Part shown: piece after piece, positions 35,042 to 42,656 of the stretch
How positions within the stretch are numbered: position 1 is the stretch's first letter
Layout: the number at the start of each line of letters is the position of its first letter
Assembly: GCA_013141055.1 (NCBI GenBank)
Contig: JABFRS010000001.1
Coordinates: 2,561,001-2,625,000 of the forward strand
Origin: Cyclobacteriaceae bacterium
Lineage (GTDB): Bacteria > Bacteroidota > Bacteroidia > Cytophagales > Cyclobacteriaceae
Reading direction: 5' to 3'
Length of the DNA: 64,000 nt
The notes under the pieces: model-generated
Seen by the model: the letters and a program-made list of their open reading frames with translations, nothing else
Database searches by the model: none
What the model was told of the DNA's origin: nothing
Translations under genes and position numbers: made by a program

Positions 35042-35701
35042 ATGGACTTCGCGCACATCTTTAAGTTTCTTCAAAGCCTTGCAAAAAACAACGATCGTGT
35101 TTGGTTTGAAAAGAATAAGCCAACCTACCTTCAGGCTAAAGACAACTTCGAAATGTTTGTTGGAAAATTCCTTGATGAGCTCATCAGGTTCAATCCTGAA
35201 TTTGCGACACTCAATCCTAAAAAACTTCCCTTCAGAATTTATCGCGACGTTCGCTTCAGTAAAGACAAGAGTCCTTACAAGACGAACATGGGTGCAGGGT
35301 TCTCTCCCAATGGTAAACTGGTTCAGGAGCCAGGATATTATCTTCACATTCAACCGGGCGGAAGTTTTTTCGCCGGGGGAATCTATATGCCGGATGCTTC
35401 AAATCTTGCAAAAATTCGTCAGGAGATTGACTATAATGGAGATAAGCTTGATAAGATATTAAAAGATAAAAAACTCAAGAAGTGGTATAAGGGCATGGAT
35501 GATATTGATAAACTGAAGACCATGCCAAAAGGCTATGCAAAGGATCACCCAAGAATTGAATTGCTGAAAAACAAAAGCTTTATTGTTTCACACTATTTCA
35601 CCGACTCGCAGGTAAAAGATAAAAAATTCATCAAGCAACTGGCCGAAGCAGCAAAGGCGTTAAAACCTATGAATGAATTTTTAAAGGAAGCCATTGCCTG
35701 A
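35042..35701 (+). CDS. DUF2461 domain-containing protein (TIGR02453 family)
   Basis: A 219-residue soluble protein. Conserved DUF2461 stretches visible are FKFLQSLAKNNDRVWFEKNK near the start, PFRIYRDVRFSKDKSPYKTN near residue 62, and GYYLHIQPGGSFFAGGIYMP near 98. No signal peptide or catalytic motif is recognisable and the family's biochemical role is unknown. It starts 30 bp after murF on the same strand, so it is probably in the same transcript. It converges on the LytTR regulator gene. Confidence 0.92.
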   Translation: MDFAHIFKFLQSLAKNNDRVWFEKNKPTYLQAKDNFEMFVGKFLDELIRFNPEFATLNPKKLPFRIYRDVRFSKDKSPYKTNMGAGFSPNGKLVQEPGYYLHIQPGGSFFAGGIYMPDASNLAKIRQEIDYNGDKLDKILKDKKLKKWYKGMDDIDKLKTMPKGYAKDHPRIELLKNKSFIVSHYFTDSQVKDKKFIKQLAEAAKALKPMNEFLKEAIA

Positions 35702-35721
35702 TTAATTCAAGCGGCTAGAAA

Positions 35722-36456
35722 TTATATTCCCAGCACCTCTTTTAATTTGCTGTATCCGGTTTGACTTAATGGAATTCGCACGCCGCTTTTTAAAAGTGCA
35801 ACGTGTGTATCTTTTTCCAGTGGTTCAATTCGGGTAAGTTCCTGAAGATTGAGGAGATAGGAGCGATGTACTCTCACGAATGTTTTTGGGTCCAGCGCCT
35901 TCTCATAATGTGCCATCGTTTTCTTTTTCAGGAAGAAGCCTTCTTTTGTATGAACTTTGACATAATCGTCAAAAGCTTCAATGTAGTGAACCGTGTGAAT
36001 AGGAAGTATAACGATGTTAATTCCCTTCTTTACCACAATCCTTTGCCGCTCTTCAGGTTGTGATGTGTTCTCAATAAGATCGGTAGTGCTTTTTTGTGAG
36101 TGTTGCTGCTGGCCTTTCCATTTTTGAACAGCTTTGTCAAAGCGTTCTTTACTGAAGGGCTTTAATAAATAATCAATTGCATGTCGTTCAAATGCCTGAA
36201 TGGCATACTCGTCAAAGGCAGTTGTAAAAATAACTGAAGGTGGATTTTCGATAAGCTCAAGCATTTCAAAGCCATTGATCTTTGGCATTTGAATGTCTAG
36301 AAAAATAAGATCGGGCTTGTGTTGAGTAATAGCTTTCACTCCTTCAAATCCATCATTGCATTCCTGAACAATCTCGATGTCTGAAAAGGATGAAAGATAT
36401 TCTCTTACAATACTTCTGGCTAATGGTTCGTCGTCAATGAGGACCGTTTTGATCAT
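35722..36456 (-). CDS. LytTR-family response regulator
   Basis: A 244-residue regulator. The receiver has Asp8/Asp9, phospho-acceptor Asp54 (LIFLDIQMPKINGFEM) and the typical DYLLKPFSKERF. The C-terminal LytTR DNA-binding domain (about 135-244) contains HYIEAFDDYVKVHT, FVRVHRSYLLNL and IPLSQTGYSKLKEVL. The start overlaps the stop of the upstream LytS-type kinase by 4 bp (ATGA), a coupled cognate pair. It is the last gene of a four-gene operon led by a LiaF-like protein, and paired AAACGG sites upstream of that operon are candidate autoregulatory targets. Confidence 0.95.
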   Translation of the reverse strand: MIKTVLIDDEPLARSIVREYLSSFSDIEIVQECNDGFEGVKAITQHKPDLIFLDIQMPKINGFEMLELIENPPSVIFTTAFDEYAIQAFERHAIDYLLKPFSKERFDKAVQKWKGQQQHSQKSTTDLIENTSQPEERQRIVVKKGINIVILPIHTVHYIEAFDDYVKVHTKEGFFLKKKTMAHYEKALDPKTFVRVHRSYLLNLQELTRIEPLEKDTHVALLKSGVRIPLSQTGYSKLKEVLGI

Positions 36457-37493
36457 GCGTGTTGCGGAATTTTAATCAATGTTGTAAAAATATTTTGTTG
36501 CTGTGAAGTAATCAGCAAATCATTTCGGTAAAAAAGAAGATAGAGTCTTCTTTGAACGGAAGAAAGACCAAAGCCTGTTCCTTGTTTAGGTTGAGAGGTT
36601 GATGAATCGAAAGGATTCTTAACCTCCACCATTAATGTATTGTTCTCTTGTTTAACCAGGATAGAGATCGTAATCTCCCCCACGGTATCATACAATCCAA
36701 ACTTAATAGCATTCTCTACTATCGGTTGTAGTAATAATGCGGGAAGCTTCAGTCCACTGTTCTCTTCGTTTGTTTTAATGTCAATGTTTAGTCTGTGACC
36801 AAACCTGACCTTCTCTATGTCAAGATAAAGCTGAAGATGTTTTAATTCTTCTTCGAGTGTGACCATTTGATGATCATCTTTTTTTAATGTGCCCCTCAGA
36901 AAATCAGATAATTGCTGAACCATCTTTCTGGCTTCTTCCGGCCGGCTTCCCGCCAATGCACTGATGGAATTAAGGCTATTGAATAAAAAGTGTGGCTGAA
37001 GTTGCTGGCGGAGATTGCTTAATTCCGCTTCTCTTGCAAGTCTCGTTGCGTCATCTCGTCTTTTTTCATTTTCCCTGCGATCCCCGACATACACCCAAAA
37101 CCAGGTAAGGATTGCAATAAGAATAATGAGCAGCCATCCCACAATTCCCCGAATTAATAAAGTGCCTGACAGAAACTGAGTGTATAATCCACCGCCAGTA
37201 ATCAGCTCTTGCAACATCCACTGCTGAAGGAATACGCACAAGGTTGTTAGTGCAATACTCCACGCCAGCACGAACCATGAATTTCGTGCACTCGGTTGAT
37301 AGGAATGCATAGACGCATTAATAACATAACCACCCATTGCAAATACAATCTGAGTAATACTGGCATCAATCAATGCTGCATTCAAGTCAAGGCCTGCCTG
37401 AACAAGAATAACAACCTGAGCCACTGCCAACACCACCCACCATCCCATATAAAGGAGCGCAAGCTTGTAATAGGGTATTGATGGTTTCGCCAT
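36453..37493 (-). CDS. LytS-type sensor histidine kinase
   Basis: A 346-residue membrane kinase. Four hydrophobic helices span roughly 8-32, 45-62, 72-92 and 108-136. The His_kinase domain follows with phospho-acceptor His168 (LRQQLQPHFLFNSLNSIS), the asparagine motif LLLQPIVENAIKFG and a degenerate GTGFGLSSVQRRL lid. No periplasmic sensor domain is present, so sensing is probably within the membrane, as in cell-envelope stress systems. It is coupled to the downstream LytTR regulator by a 4-bp overlap and starts 2 bp after the DUF4288 gene. Confidence 0.94.
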   Translation of the reverse strand: MAKPSIPYYKLALLYMGWWVVLAVAQVVILVQAGLDLNAALIDASITQIVFAMGGYVINASMHSYQPSARNSWFVLAWSIALTTLCVFLQQWMLQELITGGGLYTQFLSGTLLIRGIVGWLLIILIAILTWFWVYVGDRRENEKRRDDATRLAREAELSNLRQQLQPHFLFNSLNSISALAGSRPEEARKMVQQLSDFLRGTLKKDDHQMVTLEEELKHLQLYLDIEKVRFGHRLNIDIKTNEENSGLKLPALLLQPIVENAIKFGLYDTVGEITISILVKQENNTLMVEVKNPFDSSTSQPKQGTGFGLSSVQRRLYLLFYRNDLLITSQQQNIFTTLIKIPQHA

Positions 37494-37495
37494 TA

Positions 37496-37834
37496 TTAAA
37501 ACGCCGGACTGTGAGTTAACTGAAGAGAGGCAGCCTTTTGATGAACATAGTGAACATAATCATTGGCTTCTTCTGTCTCCTTGATTTGTGAATATACTTC
37601 AAGACCATCTTTAATTTCCTGTAGTGGGAGTAATTCGGCAACATTTACGAACTCCCACTTTACAGGCTGCTGGCGATCATTAATAAAATTGTCTTCTTCT
37701 TTGATGCCCAAGATCCTTGCTTTCAACAGAGCTTCTTCAAATCCGCGTGCTTCGATCAGGCGCAGGTGTTCGTCAAACTGTGGACGAACACCATTGCAAA
37801 TTTTGAATACTATTTTGGCGACGTACCATTTCAT
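37496..37834 (-). CDS. DUF4288 domain-containing protein
   Basis: A 112-residue soluble protein opening MKWYVAKIVFKICNG, with EARGFEEALLKARILGIKEED and VKWEFVNVAELLPLQ, all typical of DUF4288. No catalytic residues or signal peptide are apparent. Gaps of 2 bp on both sides place it firmly inside the LiaF-like/LytS/LytR operon, so it may modulate that envelope-stress circuit. The family has no known function; the connection is positional. Confidence 0.88.
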   Translation of the reverse strand: MKWYVAKIVFKICNGVRPQFDEHLRLIEARGFEEALLKARILGIKEEDNFINDRQQPVKWEFVNVAELLPLQEIKDGLEVYSQIKETEEANDYVHYVHQKAASLQLTHSPAF

Positions 37835-37836
37835 AA

Positions 37837-38574
37837 TTAATAGCTTTTAATATCCACACCACCGAACATTACACTGCCTCTTAAGATTAATAGTTTGGTT
37901 GGATCAGCATCCTGAACAGACGGACGTTTGTCATCTATTCCACCCAATACTGCTGTAATTTCATTTTTAACATTCCATTGTGGAGGCACCAGTATCTTCA
38001 CACCACCAAACGCAACATTGAAATCCATCACGATTGTACCTTTAAAATCTGCCTGCATCATATTCAGATCAGTTCCGCCAAAGAAATTTTCAATTCTTCC
38101 TCCTGTAAAATTTTTAGAGATGATGTTCTTCTTTGCTCCTCCAAAGAGTATTGATGAGTCGAGAAAATCGCCATCATTAATATCTTCAGTTATATGATTT
38201 TTCCCCCATTTTGTTTTTTTTGGACGAAAGATCATATACAATCCAATAGCGATGATCACCGTTGGGAAAATGAGATGCCTGATATCGCGATCCAATATCT
38301 CCTCCTGAAGAAGAGCAATTACTCCAACAAGTATTGGAATTAACCAGCCACCTACTCTGAAAGATTGTCTTGCGCCTATGTATAATCCAATGGCAATCGG
38401 AATCATTGGCCAGGTTGTTACCCAATAAGGTAATCCAAGATCCATCCGGTCAGCCATGATGACAACACCAATGGCAACTAAAATAAGTCCGCCCATTGAT
38501 CTTCCACTGCTCTTTGAGCTTTTATTGTTTCTATTATCCTGATCGAGATAATTTGGGGTGGTTTGCTTTTCCAT
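37837..38574 (-). CDS. LiaF-like transmembrane protein (DUF5668 plus LiaF C-terminal domain)
   Basis: A 245-residue protein with a polar N-terminus, four transmembrane helices (about 28-45, 50-66, 72-90 and 98-114) and a cytoplasmic beta-helical C-terminal domain (about 130-245) with repeated FGG turns (ILFGGAKKNI, NFFGGTDLNM, VAFGGVKILV, VMFGGVDI). This matches the LiaF/cell-wall-active-antibiotic-response architecture; LiaF restrains the LiaSR system in Firmicutes. Here it leads an operon with DUF4288, a LytS-type kinase and a LytTR regulator, so a similar inhibitory role is plausible but inferred. Confidence 0.88.
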   Translation of the reverse strand: MEKQTTPNYLDQDNRNNKSSKSSGRSMGGLILVAIGVVIMADRMDLGLPYWVTTWPMIPIAIGLYIGARQSFRVGGWLIPILVGVIALLQEEILDRDIRHLIFPTVIIAIGLYMIFRPKKTKWGKNHITEDINDGDFLDSSILFGGAKKNIISKNFTGGRIENFFGGTDLNMMQADFKGTIVMDFNVAFGGVKILVPPQWNVKNEITAVLGGIDDKRPSVQDADPTKLLILRGSVMFGGVDIKSY

Positions 38575-38590
38575 ATGTTTTAATTTTTCT

Positions 38591-38632
38591 CAAAGAAACG
38601 GGTGAAATGCCACGGCAGCCATGTAAAAACGG
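38591..38632 (-). promoter_or_regulatory. Promoter region of the LiaF-like operon with paired AAACGG elements
   Basis: On the plus strand AAACGG occurs at 38596-38601 and 38627-38632, exactly 31 bp apart (about three helical turns), with an inverted repeat TGCC-AC-GGCA between them. On the minus strand TTTCTTTG (38598-38591) is one base off TAnnTTTG and lies 16 bp before the ATG at 38574. Direct repeats on one face of the helix suit a LytTR dimer; assignment is inferred. Confidence 0.4.
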
Positions 38633-38685
38633 CCATTTCTGGTAAGACGTCGGTGAAACAGGGAGTTCAGTAGGTGAATCCGGAA

Positions 38686-39114
38686 TTACTGAACGGGGTA
38701 TTTTACAAACCGCCTTGAATCTTCTGTGTATCCCAGCCTAAGATAGAACTCGTGAGTCTTTTTTCGTCTCAGATTGCTGGTTACCTCCAACTTGATGCAC
38801 CCCTTCTGTGTTAAAAATTTCTCACCGGATTCCAGAAGCTTCGTGCCTATACCTTTTGAGCGAAAAGACTCGTCAATACAGAAAGAAGTAAATCGTCCTA
38901 AAGGACCTTTCCAGTGCATTAACTCAAACCAATGCATGGAAATAAACCCAATCACTTTTTCATCAACCTCTGCAACTAGAATATAATACCCGGGCTTTTC
39001 ATGTTGAACAATCTTAAGAGCAACTTCTTCATCCGTCAGATCAGGATATCCCAATTGTGCCAATAAAGATTGAATAGCCTTTGAATCGAATGCAATGGCT
39101 TGTCGTATGATCAT
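38686..39114 (-). CDS. GNAT family N-acetyltransferase
   Basis: A 142-residue acyltransferase. The acetyl-CoA-binding motif is FRSKGIGTKLLESGEKF (about 87-103), preceded by the beta4 strand TSFCIDE and followed by IKLEVTSNLRRKKTHEFYLRLGY. The length fits a single GNAT domain. The acceptor is unknown. It is the last gene of a run with the cation antiporter (10 bp upstream) and UspA protein, so it is probably expressed with them. Confidence 0.9.
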   Translation of the reverse strand: MIIRQAIAFDSKAIQSLLAQLGYPDLTDEEVALKIVQHEKPGYYILVAEVDEKVIGFISMHWFELMHWKGPLGRFTSFCIDESFRSKGIGTKLLESGEKFLTQKGCIKLEVTSNLRRKKTHEFYLRLGYTEDSRRFVKYPVQ

Positions 39115-39124
39115 AAGATGAATA

Positions 39125-40384
39125 TTAAATTCCTAACCGGGCATCATCCTTCTTTGGATTTTTCAACATCCATTTCATTAAAGGTCCGCTCGTCATACTC
39201 GTAATCAATGCCATGATGACCAATGAAACAAATATCTTCTCGTTGATCAGTCCGTTTTCAAGTGCTACGATGCCAAGGATGATTTCCATCGCACCGCGGG
39301 CATTCATTCCAAAGCCTGCCGCCAGCGATTCACGCCAAGTGAAGCCGCCCAACCTTGTTCCCAAGCCGCTTCCAATAATTTTTCCAGCGAAAGCGATGAA
39401 AAGAATTACAAGAGTAAGCCATGCATCAAAATTGACAAGGAAGTTCACCTTCAGGCCTATTGCAACAAAAAATAATGGAGCGAAAATATTATTGATGAAT
39501 TGATGCACGATCTCTTTGGCTCGCTCACTCATGTGCTCTGAGTCGCCCAACGCAATCCCAATTATAAAAGCACCGAATACCGCATGGATACCGATGAATT
39601 CCGTAAAGGCTGCTGCCAAAAAGCAAAGAGATAATGATAGAGACAATAATCCTCCAGGCCATGCAAGCTTTTTATTTACCCAAGGCAAAAGGCGATTCAA
39701 TAAACCGCGGCCGATCGTAAGCATAAAAGCAGCAAATCCGGCTGTTAAAAGAAAGGTGTATCCGACAGAAATGTTTCCTCCTTTTCCTATCATACCTAAG
39801 ACGATGGAGAAGATCATCCAGCCAATGATATCATCTACCATTGCCGAGGCGACCACCAACATTCCAATCTTTGTTTTGAAAAGTTTGAGATCCATCATGA
39901 TCCTAACAATCACGGGCAAAGCAGAAATGGCCATTGCGGTTCCCATGAACAACGCAAACAACAAAGTATCGACGTCCCCATTGTTTCCAAAAAACGCCGG
40001 GAAAGCGTAAGGAATAATAAACCCAAGAAGAAAAGGAATGATCAATCCAAAGAAGCTGGAGAACAAGGCCTGCTTTCCTTGCTGAAAAACTATTCGAAGA
40101 TCTACTTCAAGGCCAGCAATGAATAGAAGCATGACAACGGCTACTTTGGTGAAGCCATCCAGCACAATTGCAGAAGCGCCGGTTTTCGGAAAAAGCATAT
40201 CGAAAGAATCCGGAGAGAATGTTCCCAGTATCGTTGGGCCCAGTATCAATCCGGCAATGAGCTCACCAACGACGGCAGGTTGTTTAAATTTTCTTGCGAC
40301 TTCAGCCATGACCCTTCCAAAAGCAAGCATCACGCTTAGCTGGATCATTAGATGAATTAATTCTGAATGGGAGAGTTTAGCCAC
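39125..40384 (-). CDS. Cation:proton antiporter (CPA2/KefB-like)
   Basis: A 419-residue integral membrane protein with about twelve or thirteen helices. Family features include the N-terminal KQPAVVGELIAGLILGPTI motif, FIAGLEVD, the dual-acidic-site region SAMVDDIIGWM and GIHAVFGAFIIGIALG. There is no cytoplasmic RCK/TrkA domain, so regulation may be through the UspA partner. The GTG start at 40384 overlaps the upstream UspA gene by 8 bp. The transported ion (Na+ or K+) cannot be decided from sequence alone. Confidence 0.92.
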   Translation of the reverse strand: MAKLSHSELIHLMIQLSVMLAFGRVMAEVARKFKQPAVVGELIAGLILGPTILGTFSPDSFDMLFPKTGASAIVLDGFTKVAVVMLLFIAGLEVDLRIVFQQGKQALFSSFFGLIIPFLLGFIIPYAFPAFFGNNGDVDTLLFALFMGTAMAISALPVIVRIMMDLKLFKTKIGMLVVASAMVDDIIGWMIFSIVLGMIGKGGNISVGYTFLLTAGFAAFMLTIGRGLLNRLLPWVNKKLAWPGGLLSLSLSLCFLAAAFTEFIGIHAVFGAFIIGIALGDSEHMSERAKEIVHQFINNIFAPLFFVAIGLKVNFLVNFDAWLTLVILFIAFAGKIIGSGLGTRLGGFTWRESLAAGFGMNARGAMEIILGIVALENGLINEKIFVSLVIMALITSMTSGPLMKWMLKNPKKDDARLGI

Positions 40385-41225
40385 GGCCGTCCCCCTTCCC
40401 TGGTTGTACGATCAGAAGACTACAAGGAAGATCGGCAAAAACATACTCCAGATCATGAGTAAATACACGATCAAGAAATTTGAATCTTCGGGGTGGAGCT
40501 CCGACTACCAAAAGATCAGCCTGCTTTCTTTTTGCAAATTGAGCAAGCTCAAAACCAGATTTACCCGTGATGATCTTAATATTAATCTTGAAATTATCAT
40601 GAGGGATTTTCTGAAGAAGCTTTTCAACTTTCTCTACTTCATCTTTAATCAATCCTTGCCGGATCTTTTCATATTCGTCCTCTGAGCTTTGATCTGCGGC
40701 CGACATTGCCAATCCAAACATCTTTAACTCCCTCACCACATGAATCCATGAACCATTTTTGCCAATCTTGCATGCTAATGAAAGTGAATCCTCCACACGC
40801 GGACGTTCATCGGCATCCACGACAACATTTTTAAACCCTTCTGGCTCCAATGAAGGCTGTGTTAACAAAAGCACAGAGCATTTTGAGCGACGCATGATAT
40901 GTCTGGCAATGGTACCGAGGTAGTACTGAAATAAATTCTCTTTTTTTAACGCGCCGGCAATCAAAAGATCAACCTTCTCCCGATCACAGGCTTTAAGAAT
41001 AGTGCGGGCGGGATCACCCTTTTCCCATCGGATGGTCACATCATCTTTTGAAAGTTTCCTGCTCTCAAGCAGTCCTTGCATGAGAACGTCTTCCTTCTGA
41101 CCATGTTCTCCGATGTGAATCAAAACCAATCTTGCATTGAAATGCCGGGCAATATTTGCAGCTTCAGCGAGCATGCGCTCTGCGGTAGGTGAAAATGCGA
41201 CAGCAAGCCCAATGGTTTGGATCAT
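40377..41225 (-). CDS. Tandem-domain universal stress protein
   Basis: A 282-residue cytoplasmic protein made of two UspA domains (about 1-140 and 145-282). The first has IGLAVAFSPTAERML and ends with GTIARHIMRRSKCSVLLL, close to the ATP-binding G-x2-G-x9-G(S/T) motif. The second has ADLLVVGAPPRRFKFLDRV but lacks the canonical glycine motif, so it may not bind nucleotide. Its 3' end overlaps the antiporter gene by 8 bp. UspA-antiporter pairs suggest that nucleotide or stress status regulates ion exchange, as an inference. Confidence 0.9.
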   Translation of the reverse strand: MIQTIGLAVAFSPTAERMLAEAANIARHFNARLVLIHIGEHGQKEDVLMQGLLESRKLSKDDVTIRWEKGDPARTILKACDREKVDLLIAGALKKENLFQYYLGTIARHIMRRSKCSVLLLTQPSLEPEGFKNVVVDADERPRVEDSLSLACKIGKNGSWIHVVRELKMFGLAMSAADQSSEDEYEKIRQGLIKDEVEKVEKLLQKIPHDNFKINIKIITGKSGFELAQFAKRKQADLLVVGAPPRRFKFLDRVFTHDLEYVFADLPCSLLIVQPGKGDGRG

Positions 41226-41303
41226 GCCGTTAAAATAAGGAGAGCAGACCTTTAAAATAAATTAAATTCGATAAAACACCCTTGTAAAAGTTCAAATTCC
41301 GTC

Positions 41304-41311
41304 TACTTTTA
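41304..41311 (+). promoter_or_regulatory. Putative -7 box (TACTTTTA) for the orphan histidine kinase
   Basis: TACTTTTA lies 35 bp upstream of the ATG at 41347 within CCGTCTACTTTTAA (41299-41312), identical to the sequence before the NarL-type regulator at 28131-28144. Confidence 0.35.
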
Positions 41312-41346
41312 AAGATCAGAAGATTTTACTCTGGTAATTATTTTTA

Positions 41347-42612
41347 ATGTACGACAGTAAAAGCGAATCAGAGCAGAAAAGAAAAGTACTGATCAACAGG
41401 CTTTCCATCCTTATTTTTTTCCTCACCACTATTTACTTTTTCCTGGACTGGTGGCTTGAGATCCATGCTCAGCCATTTATTTATTTCAGCTTCTTCTCCT
41501 TTTCGTTGATAACACTTTTTCTGAATCGTGTTGGCAAGCCTGCTTCAGCAAAGGCAATTAGTCTGATTGCATTCAACGCAATGATCTACGTGGTGGCCTC
41601 AAGTGAGCCCTACGATACTGGAATTCATCTTTATTTCTTTGCAGCCGGAGCGGTTGCTCTTACCATTTATGATTTTCAGAACTGGCCCAAGTCATTATTC
41701 TTTGCATCTCTTTCGATCCTACTTAATATTCTTGTTTACCTAACAGACTATTCAGTCATTGAACACAGAAATTTTTCGTTGGAAAATGCCAAGATCTTTT
41801 TTGTAATCAATGCAACCATTAATGGCGCTGTTTGTATTTATTCTTTTTTGCTATTCTCAAAGCTTAACTATCAGGTAGAAAAAAACCTTGTAGAAAATGA
41901 AAGAACAATTCTGGAGCAAAACCAGCAATTGGTTAAAGCTAACAAGGAACTGGATCGGTTTGTCTATAGCGTTTCTCATGACCTGAGAGCTCCACTCAGC
42001 TCGCTTTCCGGATTAATTCATTTGACTGAAAAGTCGAATGATAGAAAAGAAACAATGGAATACCTCGATTTGATGAAGGGCAGGATTGCAAAGCTGGAAA
42101 TATTTATTCGCGATATCATTGACTTCTCACGCAATGCCCGTTCTGAAGTCAGACTCGAACCAGTTAATCTTAAAGACCTTATTTTCGAAACTTTTGAGTC
42201 ACTTAAATTTATCAGTGGCGCTGAGACCATGGCCTTACAGGACCACACACAGATATCTGAGGTGATTTTAGTGGATAAGACCCGCCTTCAGATCGTTCTT
42301 TATAATTTAATATCAAATGCGATCAGGTATCGTAAGGAGAGAAATGATGTATGCTATATTAAAATTACAAGTCATCAGGCAAATGAACAATTGTCGTTGC
42401 ACTTTGAAGATAATGGCATTGGAATAGATCCTGTTCATCAGCCGAAAGTGTTTGATATGTTTTACAGAGCATCTGAAAGTTCAAAGGGTAGTGGCCTGGG
42501 CCTTTATATTGTAAAAGAGACGGTTGAAAAACTCGGTGGTACCATCTCTCTTCAGTCGGTGCTGGGAGAGGGGACAAAATTCACACTCGCCCTTCCTGTC
42601 CAAAGAAATTAA
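41347..42612 (+). CDS. Orphan membrane histidine kinase
   Basis: A 421-residue kinase with about six transmembrane helices in residues 15-175 (e.g. LSILIFFLTTIYFFLDWW, FIYFSFFSFSLITLFL), a short coiled linker (about 180-204) and a HisKA domain with His211 (FVYSVSHDLRAPLSSLSG). The HATPase has LYNLISNAIRYR, FEDNGIGIDP and GSGLGLYIVKE. No response regulator is adjacent, since glyS follows 44 bp later. The membrane domain resembles multi-helix sensor modules of unknown ligand. Its upstream region shares a 14-bp string with that of the NarL-type regulator gene. Confidence 0.93.
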   Translation: MYDSKSESEQKRKVLINRLSILIFFLTTIYFFLDWWLEIHAQPFIYFSFFSFSLITLFLNRVGKPASAKAISLIAFNAMIYVVASSEPYDTGIHLYFFAAGAVALTIYDFQNWPKSLFFASLSILLNILVYLTDYSVIEHRNFSLENAKIFFVINATINGAVCIYSFLLFSKLNYQVEKNLVENERTILEQNQQLVKANKELDRFVYSVSHDLRAPLSSLSGLIHLTEKSNDRKETMEYLDLMKGRIAKLEIFIRDIIDFSRNARSEVRLEPVNLKDLIFETFESLKFISGAETMALQDHTQISEVILVDKTRLQIVLYNLISNAIRYRKERNDVCYIKITSHQANEQLSLHFEDNGIGIDPVHQPKVFDMFYRASESSKGSGLGLYIVKETVEKLGGTISLQSVLGEGTKFTLALPVQRN

Positions 42613-42642
42613 GGCCCCTGTTTCCCATCTGAAATTTGAAAG

Positions 42643-42650
42643 TATCTTTG
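42643..42650 (+). promoter_or_regulatory. -7 box (TATCTTTG) for glyS
   Basis: TATCTTTG followed by CGGC matches TAnnTTTG exactly and ends 6 bp before the ATG at 42657, implying a very short or absent 5' leader. Confidence 0.55.
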
Positions 42651-42656
42651 CGGCTT

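Noticed and set aside
39516..40010. Plus-strand open frame of 164 codons
   Set aside because: Antisense shadow of the membrane helices of the antiporter gene; no protein-like features.
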